A stretch of 64,000 nt of DNA from Pseudomonas sp. MUP55 (GCF_034043515.1 NZ_CP138214.1:5525501-5589500), one strand, 5' to 3'; counted from the first letter of the stretch, positions 45,629 to 54,911 are shown. Notes: a model not told the origin generated them from the letters alone. Translations and numbers: made by a program.

Positions 45629-45697
45629 CATCGGGGGCAAGCCCCCTCCCACATTGAAATGCGTTCCAAGTGTGGGAGGGGGCTTGCCCCCGATGGC
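45629..45697. repeat. REP pair in outward (reversed) order
   Basis: Two REPs of the TGTGGGAGGGGGCTTGC family face the other way from the usual REPIN: the complement ATCGGGGGCAAGCC comes first and TGTGGGAGGGGG second, 17 bp apart. It lies between the convergent ferredoxin gene and mutM and may act as a bidirectional terminator. Confidence 0.85.
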
Positions 45698-45719
45698 GCT
45701 ATCAGCCATTACACAGCAA

Positions 45720-46532
45720 TCAGCTCTGGCACCTGGGGCAAAACACACTCGCCCGCTGCCCCAGCACCACATTGCGCAACTCGGTCCCGCACACCTTGCA
45801 CGCCTGGCCCCCACGGCCGTAGACGAACAGTTCCTGCTGGAAATACCCCGGCTGCCCGTCACCACCAATAAAGTCGCGCAACGTGGTACCGCCGCGCTCG
45901 ATGGCAGCCGCCAGCACGCGCTTGATCTCGACCGACAGCTTCAAATAACGCGCACGGGAGATGCCGCCGGCCGCACGACGCGGATCGATCCCCGCCGCAA
46001 ACAGCGCTTCCGTCGCATAGATATTGCCCACGCCCACCACCACCGCGTTGTCCATGATGAACGGCTTGACCGCCATCGACCGGCCCCGTGACAGTTGAAA
46101 CAGCCGCTCGCCATCGAACAGCTCGGTCAACGGCTCCGGCCCCAGGCGAATCAGCAGCTCGTGGTTGTGCGGGTCCTGGCTCCAGAGCATCGCGCCAAAA
46201 CGCCGAGGGTCGGTGTAGCGCAGGGCAAGACCGGACTCAAGCTCGATATCCACGTGCTCATGCTTGGCCGCCGGCATGCCGACTTCCACCAGGCGCAGGT
46301 TGCCCGACATGCCCAGGTGGCTGATCAAGGTGCCCACTTCGGCGTTGATCAACAGGTACTTGGCGCGCCGCTCCACCAGCACGATGCGCTGCCCGGACAG
46401 GCGCACATCGAGGTCTTCCGGGATTGGCCAGCGCAGGCGGCGCTCACGCACCACCACACGGCTGACGCGCTGGCCCTCCAGGTGCGGGGCAATCCCGCGC
46501 CGGGTGGTTTCGACTTCTGGTAACTCAGGCAT
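45720..46532 (-). CDS. mutM: MutM, formamidopyrimidine-DNA glycosylase
   Basis: A 270-residue bifunctional glycosylase/AP lyase that removes 8-oxoguanine. The catalytic PELPEVETT follows the initiator Met. The H2TH region holds [14 protein letters not shown], and a C-terminal zinc finger has CKVCG...CPRC. The gene precedes... downstream a REP pair; an HDOD gene lies 21 bp downstream of nothing on this strand but upstream in transcription, so the two may be co-transcribed. Confidence 0.95.
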   Translation of the reverse strand: MPELPEVETTRRGIAPHLEGQRVSRVVVRERRLRWPIPEDLDVRLSGQRIVLVERRAKYLLINAEVGTLISHLGMSGNLRLVEVGMPAAKHEHVDIELESGLALRYTDPRRFGAMLWSQDPHNHELLIRLGPEPLTELFDGERLFQLSRGRSMAVKPFIMDNAVVVGVGNIYATEALFAAGIDPRRAAGGISRARYLKLSVEIKRVLAAAIERGGTTLRDFIGGDGQPGYFQQELFVYGRGGQACKVCGTELRNVVLGQRASVFCPRCQS

Positions 46533-46553
46533 GTGTACCTCGGGAAGAAAGGC

Positions 46554-47420
46554 TCAGTGCGCGCCCAATTCGCGGATCGACAACTTCATGCTTTCGAAGT
46601 CGTAGTCCGACAGGCCCACGTAATCCAGCACCAGGTGGCCGATCGCATCCCATTCACGGTCGATGCTCTGGTTGCCCAGCACCCGATAGGACGAACAGAT
46701 GTGCTCGGCCATTTTGAGGATCGCCAGCAGGTTTTTAAGCACCGGGTTGCGCGACGTCTCATCGCTGAAAATCGCCAGGGCGTTGTGGTGATTGGCGATG
46801 GCGTCGGTCACATGCTCCGGCAGGCGCCAGGACTTGGCGGTGTAGTAGCCCACCACCGCATGGTTGGTGTTGAACGCGTTGTTCTCGGTGTCGACCACCC
46901 GGCAATCCGCGCCGGCATTGGCGTAGGCCTGCTCCAGGACCGTCATGTAATTCGGGAACCGCTTGAGCATCAGCGGTACGCCACAATCATGGAACAGGCC
47001 CAGGGCATAGGCTTCGTCAACTGCCTGGGAGCCGGTGCGCTTGGCCAGGGTGAGGCAGGTCATGGCCACATCCTGGGCGGTGTCCCAAAAGCGGTTGAGC
47101 GTGACGATGGTGTCGTCGCTCATCTCGCCCTTGATCGACAACGCATTGATCAGGTTGATCACCGAGCGGCTGCCCAGCAGGTTCACCGCACGCTGGATCG
47201 AGGCGATCTTGTTGCTCAGGCCGTAATACGGCGAGTTGACGATTTTCAGCAACGCACCGGACAAGCCCGGGTCCTGGGCGATCAGCCGGGCGATCACCTC
47301 CAGGTCCGGGTCGGGCATGTACTGCTCCATCTGCAAATCCACCATGATTTGCGGCTGGGGCGGCACGCTGATGCCTTGCAGGACCTGCTGAATCTGTTCG
47401 GCGGAAAGCTCTTGGGACAT
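46554..47420 (-). CDS. HDOD domain protein
   Basis: A 288-residue protein made mostly of one HDOD domain. The N-terminal part has DPGLSGALLKIVNSPYYGL and SIQRAVNLLGSRSVINLI, both typical; an HD pair appears in LFHDCGVP. HDOD proteins are signalling domains without proven phosphodiesterase activity. It lies 21 bp upstream of mutM on the same strand, and its target is unknown. Confidence 0.88.
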   Translation of the reverse strand: MSQELSAEQIQQVLQGISVPPQPQIMVDLQMEQYMPDPDLEVIARLIAQDPGLSGALLKIVNSPYYGLSNKIASIQRAVNLLGSRSVINLINALSIKGEMSDDTIVTLNRFWDTAQDVAMTCLTLAKRTGSQAVDEAYALGLFHDCGVPLMLKRFPNYMTVLEQAYANAGADCRVVDTENNAFNTNHAVVGYYTAKSWRLPEHVTDAIANHHNALAIFSDETSRNPVLKNLLAILKMAEHICSSYRVLGNQSIDREWDAIGHLVLDYVGLSDYDFESMKLSIRELGAH

Positions 47421-47530
47421 AAGTACACACTCTGGGCTAGGCGGGAATTCTACCCCTTATGCAGACGTGCCCGACACCCACAAACCGAACTGAAACCGGA
47501 TCACATATGGGCATTCGGTTAATGCGACAC

Positions 47531-47624
47531 CGTGGCGAGGGAGCTTGCTCCCGCTGGACTGCGCAGCAGTCCCATTGTTTGGGGCCGCTTCGCGGCCCAG
47601 CGGGAGCAAGCTCCCTCGCCACGG
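47531..47624. repeat. REPIN of a third type (GTGGCGAGGGAGCTTGCTCC)
   Basis: Left REP CGTGGCGAGGGAGCTTGCTC and its complement enclose a spacer with a second palindrome GGCCGCTTCGCGGCC. The REP core differs from both major families in the window. Confidence 0.85.
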
Positions 47625-47690
47625 GTTACTTTCGCCTGCTTCTTAACTGGCTGGCGTCAGGGCTCGCCCCCTCCCACATGTCCGGCGGTG

Positions 47691-47719
47691 CCGCCAAGTA
47701 GTACGCAACACGGTATACT
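47691..47719 (+). promoter_or_regulatory. Possible promoter of rlmI
   Basis: A -10-like TATACT at 47714-47719 lies 27 bp before the rlmI start. The -35 position has CCGCCA and is poor, so the call rests on the -10. Confidence 0.35.
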
Positions 47720-47745
47720 CCCGCTCTTTTTTCCGGAGCGACGTC

Positions 47746-48942
47746 ATGTCCCTGCCAAGCCTGCGTCTCAAAGCCAACGCCGATCGTCGTTTGCGCAACG
47801 GCCACCTGTGGGTCTACAGCAACGAAATCGACGTGGCCGCCACCCCACTCCACGGCTTCCAGGCAGGTGACCAGGCTATCCTGGAAGCGGCCGGCGGCAA
47901 GACCCTGGGCATCGTGGCCATGAGCCCGAACAACCTGATCTGCGCCCGCCTGCTGTCGCGCGACATCAAGTTGCCGCTGGACAAATCGCTGCTGGTGCAC
48001 CGCCTCAACGTGGCCCTGTCCCTGCGCGATCGCCTGTTCGACAAGCCCTTCTACCGCCTGGTCTACGGCGATTCCGACCTGCTGCCGGGCCTGGTGGTCG
48101 ACCGTTTCGGCGACATCCTCGTCGTGCAGATCGCCTCGGCAACCATGGAAGCCCATAAGGAAGACGTGATCGCCGCGCTGACCCAAGTGCTCAAGCCGAG
48201 CGGCATCCTGTTCAAGAACGACTCCGCCGCGCGCGACGCCGAAGGCCTCAACCGCTACGTCGAAACCGTATTCGGCCTGGTGCCGGAGTGGGTGGCGCTG
48301 GAAGAAAACGGTGTGAAATTCGAAGCCCCGGTGATCCAGGGCCAGAAAACCGGCTGGTTCTACGACCACCGCATGAACCGCGCCCGCCTGGCGCCGTATG
48401 CCAAGGGCAAGCGCGTCCTCGACCTGTACAGCTACATCGGCGGCTGGGGCGTACAAGCCGCCGCATTCGGCGCCAGTGAAGTGTTCTGCGTCGACGCCTC
48501 CGCCTTCGCCCTCGATGGCGTCGAGCGCAACGCTGCGCTGAACGGCGTCGCCGAGAAAATGACCTGCATCGAAGGCGATGTGTTCGAAGCGCTCAAGGAA
48601 CTCAAGGCCAGCGAAGAACGCTTCGACGTAATCGTCGCCGACCCACCGGCCTTCATCAAACGCAAGAAAGACATGAAGAACGGCGAAGGCGCCTACCGCC
48701 GCCTGAACGAGCAAGCCATGCGCCTGCTCAGCAAGGACGGCATCCTGGTCAGCGCCTCGTGCTCCATGCACCTGCCCGAAGACGACCTGCAAAACATCCT
48801 CCTGACCAGCGCCCGCCACTTGGACCGCAACATCCAGATGCTCGAACGCGGCGGCCAGGGCCCGGACCACCCGGTGCACCCGGCGATCGTCGAGACGCGG
48901 TATATAAAGAGCATTACGTGCCGGTTGTTGCCCAATAGCTAA
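47746..48942 (+). CDS. rlmI: RlmI-type 23S rRNA (cytosine-C5)-methyltransferase
   Basis: A 398-residue SAM methyltransferase with an N-terminal PUA-like domain (starts LRLKANADRRLRNGHLWVYSNE) and a C-terminal methyltransferase domain. The SAM motif is VLDLYSYIGGWGVQAA (about residues 224-239), followed by VIVADPPAFIKRKKD and VSASCSMHL. It fits the RlmI family, which acts on C1962 of 23S rRNA in E. coli. Confidence 0.9.
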   Translation: MSLPSLRLKANADRRLRNGHLWVYSNEIDVAATPLHGFQAGDQAILEAAGGKTLGIVAMSPNNLICARLLSRDIKLPLDKSLLVHRLNVALSLRDRLFDKPFYRLVYGDSDLLPGLVVDRFGDILVVQIASATMEAHKEDVIAALTQVLKPSGILFKNDSAARDAEGLNRYVETVFGLVPEWVALEENGVKFEAPVIQGQKTGWFYDHRMNRARLAPYAKGKRVLDLYSYIGGWGVQAAAFGASEVFCVDASAFALDGVERNAALNGVAEKMTCIEGDVFEALKELKASEERFDVIVADPPAFIKRKKDMKNGEGAYRRLNEQAMRLLSKDGILVSASCSMHLPEDDLQNILLTSARHLDRNIQMLERGGQGPDHPVHPAIVETRYIKSITCRLLPNS

Positions 48943-48958
48943 GACTGGAACCTCCCCA

Positions 48959-49060
48959 TGTAGGAGCGAGCTTGCTCGCGAAAAACCAGCAGGCGACACG
49001 GGCTGCCTGATAGCACTGCGTTATCGTTGACGTTTTTCGCGAGCAAGCTCGCTCCTACAG
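48959..49060. repeat. REPIN flanking the RAYT gene, left copy
   Basis: Inverted REP pair of the TGTAGGAGCGAGCTTGC family. Its spacer matches those of 49620-49721 (very close) and 38100-38190. It ends 9 bp beyond the RAYT stop. Confidence 0.93.
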
Positions 49061-49069
49061 GGACGACGA

Positions 49070-49528
49070 TCACAACCAAATGGCGTCCCATAGCGGGTAT
49101 TGGCCAATGTGCTCGACCAAACCTGCACGCAAGGGATTGGCCACGATATAGCGGGCCATTGCCTTCAAGTCCTCTTCCCGACGTAGCGCCCGGTCGAAAT
49201 AGCCTTTCTGCCAAAGCGTCCCGTAAGAGCATCTCGCACTGTTGATCGCGCGGGCACTTCGCGACTTGGTGATTCGCATCAGTCTGGGCAAGTCGCCATT
49301 GTGCAACTCCACCAGCCAGTGGAAATGGTCAGGCATGACCACCCAAGCCAGCGAAGTCGCCTCACCCTCTTCCTGAGCTTTTCTGAATTCGCTGACAAGC
49401 AGACGACCAATGCGCCAGTTCTGAAAAATTGACTGCCGTTGATGGGTAACCGCGGTAATCAGGTAGATACGACCCGATTCTGAATAGCGCCCAGTGCGCA
49501 GCCGATGAGCATTTTGCTGGGTGGACAT
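49070..49528 (-). CDS. RAYT, REP-associated tyrosine transposase
   Basis: A 152-residue transposase of the IS200/IS605-like TnpA_REP group. The HUH motif is PDHFHW (about residues 66-71), and the catalytic Tyr region is KAMARYIVANPLRAGLV (about residues 122-138), with LWQKGYFDRALR before it. Such single-copy, domesticated transposases are thought to spread the REP elements that flank them. Here a REPIN of the TGTAGGAGC family lies on each side (48959 and 49620), which points to this family as its substrate. It appears intact. Confidence 0.92.
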   Translation of the reverse strand: MSTQQNAHRLRTGRYSESGRIYLITAVTHQRQSIFQNWRIGRLLVSEFRKAQEEGEATSLAWVVMPDHFHWLVELHNGDLPRLMRITKSRSARAINSARCSYGTLWQKGYFDRALRREEDLKAMARYIVANPLRAGLVEHIGQYPLWDAIWL

Positions 49529-49911
49529 TCCTTCGTCCTCTTCTGTGATTGGAAGAGAAACGGTAGGAGCCGAAGCGTCGACTAGCCTGTAAACAATAGT
49601 TCTGAATATGTCTTACCCCTGTAGGAGCGAGCTTGCTCGCGAAAAACCAACAGGCGATGCGCGCTGCCTGATAGCGCTGCGTTATCGTTGACGTTTTTCG
49701 CGAGCAAGCTCGCTCCTACAGGAAGACGGTGTAGAATCAGCCCTATTCATCGCCAGTCATCCCCGGCGGGTTTATGAGCTCGAGGCCCAAGCAAGCGGCG
49801 ATCCCGCGACGCGAGTGGCAACTTCCGGACACACGGCCATTTTCTGAGTGCTCCAGTCGTCAATAGAAGCTCACTCCCTTTAGTACTTGATTAGCCGCCC
49901 GGAGTGCTCCA
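49529..49911. other. Gene-free spacer between RAYT and ilvD
   Basis: A 383-bp divergent gap with one REPIN (49620-49721) and then about 190 bp of ilvD leader. The leader has a 10-bp direct repeat GAGTGCTCCA at 49846-49855 and 49902-49911; the second copy includes the ribosome site (GGAG) of ilvD. No attenuator peptide or riboswitch is recognised. Confidence 0.5.
49620..49721. repeat. REPIN flanking the RAYT gene, right copy
   Basis: Inverted REP pair of the TGTAGGAGCGAGCTTGC family, nearly identical to the copy at 48959-49060 through the spacer (differences of a few bases). It lies 91 bp upstream of the RAYT start. Confidence 0.93.
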
Positions 49912-51753
49912 ATGCCTGATTACCGCTCGAAAACATCCACCCACGGCCGCAACATGGCCGGCGCGCGCGCACTGTGGCGTGCCACGGGGATGAAAGATGA
50001 CGACTTCAAGAAGCCGATCATCGCGATTGCCAACTCCTTCACCCAGTTCGTACCCGGCCACGTCCACCTCAAGGACCTGGGCCAGCTGGTCGCTCGCGAG
50101 ATCGAACGCGCTGGCGGCGTGGCAAAGGAATTCAACACCATCGCCGTTGATGACGGCATCGCCATGGGCCATGACGGCATGCTGTATTCCCTGCCGAGCC
50201 GCGAGATCATCGCCGACTCCGTGGAATACATGGTCAACGCCCACTGCGCCGACGCTATCGTGTGCATTTCCAACTGCGACAAGATCACCCCCGGCATGCT
50301 GATGGCCGCCCTGCGCCTGAACATTCCGGTGATTTTCGTTTCCGGCGGCCCGATGGAAGCCGGCAAGACCAAGCTGGCCTCCCACGGCCTCGACCTGGTC
50401 GACGCCATGGTCATCGCCGCCGACTCCAGCGCTTCTGACGAGAAGGTCGCGGAATACGAGCGCAGCGCCTGCCCGACCTGCGGTTCGTGCTCCGGTATGT
50501 TCACCGCCAACTCGATGAACTGCCTGGTCGAAGCCCTGGGCCTGGCCTTGCCGGGCAACGGCTCGACGCTGGCCACCCACAGCGACCGCGAGCAGCTGTT
50601 CCTGCAGGCCGGCCGCACCATCGTCGAGCTGTGCAAGCGTTACTACGGCGAGAACGATGAGTCGGTGTTGCCGCGCAACATCGCCAACTTCAAGGCGTTC
50701 GAGAACGCCATGACCCTGGACATCGCCATGGGCGGTTCCACCAACACCATCCTGCACTTGCTGGCTGCCGCCCAGGAAGCCGAGATCGATTTCGACCTGC
50801 GCGACATCGACCGCCTGTCCCGTCACGTGCCGCAACTGTGCAAGGTCGCGCCAAACATCCAGAAGTACCACATGGAAGATGTGCACCGCGCCGGCGGTAT
50901 CTTCTCGATCCTCGGTTCCCTGGCCCGTGGCGGCCTGCTGCACACCGACCTGCCGACCGTGCACAGCACGTCCATCGCCGAAGGCATCGCCAAGTGGGAC
51001 ATCACCCAGACTGACGACGAAGCCGTGCACACCTTCTTCAAGGCAGGCCCGGCCGGCATCCCGACGCAGACTGCGTTCAGCCAGTCGACCCGTTGGGACA
51101 CTCTGGACGACGACCGTGAAAACGGCTGCATCCGCAGCGTCGAGCACGCCTATTCGCAAGAAGGCGGCCTGGCCGTGCTGTACGGCAACATCGCCCTCGA
51201 CGGTTGCGTGGTGAAGACTGCCGGTGTGGACGAGTCCATCCACGTCTTCGAAGGCCGCGCCAAGATCTACGAGAGCCAGGACAGCTCGGTACGCGGCATC
51301 CTGGCTGACGAAGTCAAGGAAGGCGACATCGTGATCATCCGCTACGAAGGCCCCAAAGGCGGCCCGGGTATGCAAGAGATGCTCTACCCGACGTCGTACC
51401 TCAAATCCAAGGGCCTGGGCAAAGCCTGCGCCTTGCTCACCGACGGCCGTTTCTCCGGCGGCACCTCGGGCCTGTCCATCGGCCACGCTTCGCCGGAAGC
51501 CGCTGCCGGTGGCGCGATTGGCCTGGTGCAGGATGGCGACAAGGTGCTGATCGACATCCCGAACCGCTCGATCAACCTGTTGATCAGCGATGAAGAACTG
51601 GCCGCGCGCCGGGTCGAGCAGGACAAGAAAGGCTGGAAGCCGGTAGAGAAGCGTCCACGTAAAGTGACGACTGCGCTGAAAGCCTACGCCTTGCTGGCCA
51701 CCAGCGCCGACAAGGGCGCCGTTCGCAACAAGGCAATGCTCGACGGCCTGTAA
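49912..51753 (+). CDS. ilvD: Dihydroxy-acid dehydratase
   Basis: A 613-residue iron-sulphur dehydratase for the branched-chain amino acid pathway, of normal length. Cluster-binding regions are [11 protein letters not shown] and [18 protein letters not shown], and [14 protein letters not shown] lies near the C-terminus. It is a single gene ended by a strong terminator. Confidence 0.97.
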   Translation: MPDYRSKTSTHGRNMAGARALWRATGMKDDDFKKPIIAIANSFTQFVPGHVHLKDLGQLVAREIERAGGVAKEFNTIAVDDGIAMGHDGMLYSLPSREIIADSVEYMVNAHCADAIVCISNCDKITPGMLMAALRLNIPVIFVSGGPMEAGKTKLASHGLDLVDAMVIAADSSASDEKVAEYERSACPTCGSCSGMFTANSMNCLVEALGLALPGNGSTLATHSDREQLFLQAGRTIVELCKRYYGENDESVLPRNIANFKAFENAMTLDIAMGGSTNTILHLLAAAQEAEIDFDLRDIDRLSRHVPQLCKVAPNIQKYHMEDVHRAGGIFSILGSLARGGLLHTDLPTVHSTSIAEGIAKWDITQTDDEAVHTFFKAGPAGIPTQTAFSQSTRWDTLDDDRENGCIRSVEHAYSQEGGLAVLYGNIALDGCVVKTAGVDESIHVFEGRAKIYESQDSSVRGILADEVKEGDIVIIRYEGPKGGPGMQEMLYPTSYLKSKGLGKACALLTDGRFSGGTSGLSIGHASPEAAAGGAIGLVQDGDKVLIDIPNRSINLLISDEELAARRVEQDKKGWKPVEKRPRKVTTALKAYALLATSADKGAVRNKAMLDGL

Positions 51754-51768
51754 GCCCCACGCATAAAA

Positions 51769-51797
51769 ATGCCCCGCACTTGGCGGGGCATTTTTTT
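51769..51797 (+). terminator. Rho-independent terminator of ilvD
   Basis: A 9-bp GC-rich stem ATGCCCCGC/GCGGGGCAT with a 5-nt loop is followed by seven T. It begins 16 bp after the ilvD stop codon. Confidence 0.92.
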
Positions 51798-51831
51798 GCC
51801 CGAGATAACCCCAGGAATAATGAAGATCCAA

Positions 51832-51922
51832 TGTGGGAGGGGGCTTGCCCCCGATATCGGTGTGTCAGCAAAAATGAGCTGACTGAACAACCGCTATCGG
51901 GGGCAAGCCCCCTCCCACATTT
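51832..51922. repeat. REPIN (TGTGGGAGGGGGCTTGC family)
   Basis: Inverted REP pair of the CCCCGAT variant. Its right half (from 51874) is repeated at 52085-52134 with a single mismatch. Confidence 0.9.
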
Positions 51923-51941
51923 ACCGGCATACACCCGTGAT

Positions 51942-52079
51942 TGATCGTTCCTACGCTCTGCGTGGGAATGCCTCTTGGGACGCTCCGCGTCCCGCCACCG
52001 CTGCACGTTTCGGCAATTGCGCACGGGTGACGCAGAGCGTCACGGGCTAGATTCACACGCGGGAGCGTGGGAGCGATCG
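51942..52079. repeat. Long intergenic repeat, copy C
   Basis: Related to the two copies near chpC (1213-1350 and 1377-1513): same TGATCGTTCC...GGAGCGATC ends and internal GACGCTCCGCGTC/GACGCAGAGCGTC arms, but more diverged in the centre. Confidence 0.78.
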
Positions 52080-52084
52080 TATAG

Positions 52085-52134
52085 ATGAGCTGACTGAACA
52101 ACCGCCATCGGGGGCAAGCCCCCTCCCACATTTT
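52085..52134. repeat. Half REPIN, duplicate of the right half of 51832-51922
   Basis: The sequence from ATGAGCTGACTGAACAACCG to the outer REP end matches 51874-51923 except for one T/C change. No left arm is present. Confidence 0.85.
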
Positions 52135-52152
52135 TTAACCGAATTCAGCCTG

Positions 52153-53211
52153 TTACTGGATTTCATCCGGCTTGACGATCACCCAGTTCTTGTCCGCCGT
52201 TACCGGCAAGCCTTCCTTGGCCTGCGCCGCCGCGTGCTTGGCCATCATGCCGTTGAGCTGGGTCATGTATTTGTCTTTGCGGTTGATCCACAGGTGGATG
52301 CCGCCCTTGGCCACGTCCACATCGTGAAACAGCATGTAGCCATCGCTGGTCGGGGTGTCACCGCCGACGATCACCGGCTTTTTCCATTCGTCGATGTAGG
52401 TGAGGATCGCCGCGTGCTTGCCGGCCATCCAAGTGGCGGGGGTCCAAAGGTAAGGCGTAAGTTCCAGGCCGAGGTTGGCCTTCTCGTCATATTTGCCGGC
52501 GGCGATCTGTTTGCGCGCGGTGGTCAGCTCGCCGGTTTTGCGGTCCTTGAGCAACGTACTCACGCCGATGACGTTCTCGGGTTTGACGTTGTAGCCATAC
52601 TTCGGATCGGCGGCAACCATGCGCACCAGTTCCTCCGAGGCGGCCGTCATCACATACACCTCGATGCCGTTTTCCATCAACTTGTTGTACAGCTCGGCTT
52701 GGCCGGTGAAGACTTTTGGTGGCTGCACTTCGGACTGTTTCACCGTGTCGCCTTCAAAATAGCTGACCGGAACGGGTTTGCCCGAAGCCATCAGCTCGTC
52801 GACCTGGACCTTGAGCTCCTTGAGGGTGAAACCGGAAAACACCTGGGCCACCCACGGGTAGCACACCATGTCGTCCACTTCGCAGAGGCGATAGTAGTAG
52901 CTGAACAGGCTTTCCTTGTGCTCGGCGGTGTCTTTGAACGGCATCAGCTTGAGCGAAGGGTCGAGGCTGTCGCGGGTGATCAGGCCCTTGTTTTCCATGT
53001 ACGGCAGCAAGGATTCTTCAAGGTCGTAGCGGTAGCTGGTGTTGTCCATGTCGAACACCGCGAAATTGCCCTTGTTGGCGTTCGCGGCGATCATCTCATT
53101 CAGTTGCTTGGCGGCCGGCGCCGGCCAGTGTTTCAACTCGGTGGCGGCAAACGCCTGGCTGGCAAGTCCCAGGCACAGAGCGGCGGCAAGCAGTTTCGGC
53201 GCGAGCTTCAT
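52153..53211 (-). CDS. pchP: PchP, secreted phosphorylcholine phosphatase (HAD family)
   Basis: A 352-residue HAD-type phosphatase with a signal peptide (residues 1-22, ending AFA). HAD motif I is FDMDNTSYRYDLEE (about residues 53-66), the form seen in P. aeruginosa PchP; motif II-like MTAAS and the later VGGDTPTSDGYML (motif IV region) are present. It releases phosphate and choline from phosphorylcholine in the periplasm. Single gene with its own upstream region. Confidence 0.88.
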   Translation of the reverse strand: MKLAPKLLAAALCLGLASQAFAATELKHWPAPAAKQLNEMIAANANKGNFAVFDMDNTSYRYDLEESLLPYMENKGLITRDSLDPSLKLMPFKDTAEHKESLFSYYYRLCEVDDMVCYPWVAQVFSGFTLKELKVQVDELMASGKPVPVSYFEGDTVKQSEVQPPKVFTGQAELYNKLMENGIEVYVMTAASEELVRMVAADPKYGYNVKPENVIGVSTLLKDRKTGELTTARKQIAAGKYDEKANLGLELTPYLWTPATWMAGKHAAILTYIDEWKKPVIVGGDTPTSDGYMLFHDVDVAKGGIHLWINRKDKYMTQLNGMMAKHAAAQAKEGLPVTADKNWVIVKPDEIQ

Positions 53212-53359
53212 AAGCGTTTACTTCCTGAGTGAAAGACACCGACGCTAACAAATCTGTGTGACAGTCCCCGCGTTGAGCGCGACGGCCTGCATCCTGATTC
53301 CGCCACAGCCATACGCCAGAGCGTCAAACCCTTATTCCAAAAACGACAGTCACCATTCC

Positions 53360-53380
53360 ATATTGGTATTAAATCAATAT
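53360..53380. promoter_or_regulatory. Palindrome upstream of tcyP
   Basis: ATATTG-N9-CAATAT is a perfect 6-bp inverted repeat in an AT-rich patch 74 bp before tcyP. The T-N11-A style layout fits LysR-type operators such as those of CysB. The sulphur link is inferred from the transporter type, and pchP in the other direction could also be the target. Confidence 0.5.
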
Positions 53381-53453
53381 ATTTCAAGCTGTTAGGCTTC
53401 CCGGTTCACAGTCGCAGGCTCACGCGATTGGCTGCCTTCTCAACGGAGCTTCA

Positions 53454-54842
53454 ATGAATCTTCCACTGATTCTCAACTTACTGGTGTTCGTGGCCCTGCT
53501 GCTGGGCCTGGCACAAACCGGCCGTACCCACTGGAGCCTCGCCAAGAAGGTGTTGTTCGCTTTGGTGCTGGGCGTGGTGTTCGGCGTGGTGCTGCACGCT
53601 ATCTACGGTGCCGGCCACCCGGTGCTCAAGGCCTCCATCGGCTGGTTCGACCTGGTCGGCAACGGTTATGTGCAGTTGCTGCAAATGATCGTGATCCCGC
53701 TGGTGTTCGCCTCGATCCTCAGTGCCGTGGCGCGTCTGCACAATGCCTCGTCCCTGGGCAAGATCAGCTTCCTGACCATCGGCACCCTGCTGTTTACCAC
53801 CGCGATTGCCGCGCTGATCGGTATCGGCCTGACCAACCTGTTCGGCCTCACCGCCGAAGGCCTGGTGGCCGGCACCCAGGAAATGGCGCGCCTGCAAGTC
53901 ATCCAGAACGACTACGCGGGCAAGGTCGCCGACCTGAATATCCCACAGTTGCTGCTGTCGTTCGTGCCGGCCAACCCGTTCGCCGACCTGGCTCGGGCCA
54001 AACCGACGTCGATCATCAGCGTGGTAATTTTTGCTGCGTTCCTGGGGGTTGCCGCCTTGCAACTGCTCAAGGATGACGTGGAAAAAGGCCAGAAAGTGCT
54101 CAACGCCATCGACACCCTGCAAGCCTGGGTGATGCGCCTGGTGCGCCTGGTCATGAAGCTGACCCCGTACGGCGTACTGGCGTTGATGACCAAGGTGGTC
54201 GCCAGTTCCAACCTGCAGGACATCATCAAGCTCGGCAGCTTCGTGGTGGTGTCGTACCTGGCACTGGGCCTGATGTTCGTGGTGCACGGCCTGCTGCTGT
54301 CGCTGGCCGGCATCAACCCGCTGCGCTTCTTCCGCAAGGTGTGGCCAGTGCTGACATTTGCCTTCACCAGCCGCTCCAGCGCCGCCTCGATTCCTTTGAG
54401 CATCGAAGCGCAGACCCGCCGCCTGGGCATCCCGCAGTCCATCGCCGGTTTTGCCGCTTCGTTCGGTGCGACCATCGGCCAGAACGGCTGTGCCGGGCTC
54501 TATCCTGCGATGTTGGCGGTGATGGTTGCGCCGACCGTCGGCATCAACCCGCTGGACCCGCTGTGGATCGCGACACTGGTAGCGATTGTGACCCTGAGTT
54601 CGGCCGGTGTGGCAGGCGTGGGGGGTGGGGCCACCTTCGCCGCACTGATCGTGCTGCCGGCCATGGGGCTGCCGGTGTCGCTGGTGGCGCTGCTGATTTC
54701 CGTGGAGCCGCTGATTGATATGGGCCGCACGGCATTGAACGTGAATGGTTCGATGACGGCGGGGGCGATTACCAGCCAGATCATGGGGCAGACGGATAAA
54801 GCGTTGCTCGAGGCCGATGAGCATGGGCAGCTGGTCAGCTGA
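53454..54842 (+). CDS. tcyP: TcyP-type L-cystine:cation symporter
   Basis: A 462-residue dicarboxylate/amino acid:cation symporter family protein with about nine hydrophobic segments. The substrate hairpin is [17 protein letters not shown] (about residues 301-317), followed by [16 protein letters not shown] and a late [16 protein letters not shown]. The length and motifs fit the cystine importers TcyP/YdjN better than glutamate carriers (about 430 residues). It lies beside pchP and folA and is probably its own unit. Confidence 0.83.
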   Translation: MNLPLILNLLVFVALLLGLAQTGRTHWSLAKKVLFALVLGVVFGVVLHAIYGAGHPVLKASIGWFDLVGNGYVQLLQMIVIPLVFASILSAVARLHNASSLGKISFLTIGTLLFTTAIAALIGIGLTNLFGLTAEGLVAGTQEMARLQVIQNDYAGKVADLNIPQLLLSFVPANPFADLARAKPTSIISVVIFAAFLGVAALQLLKDDVEKGQKVLNAIDTLQAWVMRLVRLVMKLTPYGVLALMTKVVASSNLQDIIKLGSFVVVSYLALGLMFVVHGLLLSLAGINPLRFFRKVWPVLTFAFTSRSSAASIPLSIEAQTRRLGIPQSIAGFAASFGATIGQNGCAGLYPAMLAVMVAPTVGINPLDPLWIATLVAIVTLSSAGVAGVGGGATFAALIVLPAMGLPVSLVALLISVEPLIDMGRTALNVNGSMTAGAITSQIMGQTDKALLEADEHGQLVS

Positions 54843-54911
54843 GCTGCAAGTTATCAGCCTCAAGCTGCAAGAAAGAGCACCGCGCTTTTACTTGCAGCTT
54901 GTAGCTTAAAA
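54843..54911. repeat. AAGCTGCAAG-type inverted repeat
   Basis: AAGCTGCAAG at 54862-54871 and its perfect complement CTTGCAGCTT at 54891-54900 form a hairpin, with further half units outside (GCTGCAAG and GTAGCTTAAAACT). It separates the convergent tcyP and folA genes and may serve as terminator for both. A relative lies at 12525-12621. Confidence 0.7.

Larger units (their letters stand above)
47421..47745. other. Gene-free spacer between the HDOD gene and rlmI
   Basis: A 325-bp divergent gap. It contains a third type of REP pair (47531-47624), a degenerate half REP of the TGTGGGAGG type (GGCTCGCCCCCTCCCACATG, about 47671-47690) and a -10-like box before rlmI. No gene is supported. Confidence 0.6.
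51754..52152. other. Gene-free spacer of stacked repeats
   Basis: A 399-bp gap between the convergent ends of ilvD and pchP. In order it holds the ilvD terminator, a full REPIN (51832-51922), a long repeat (51942-52079) and a second half REPIN (52085-52134). Confidence 0.75.

Noticed and set aside
49891..51831. 646-codon frame opposite ilvD
   Set aside because: Antisense shadow of a highly conserved dehydratase gene.
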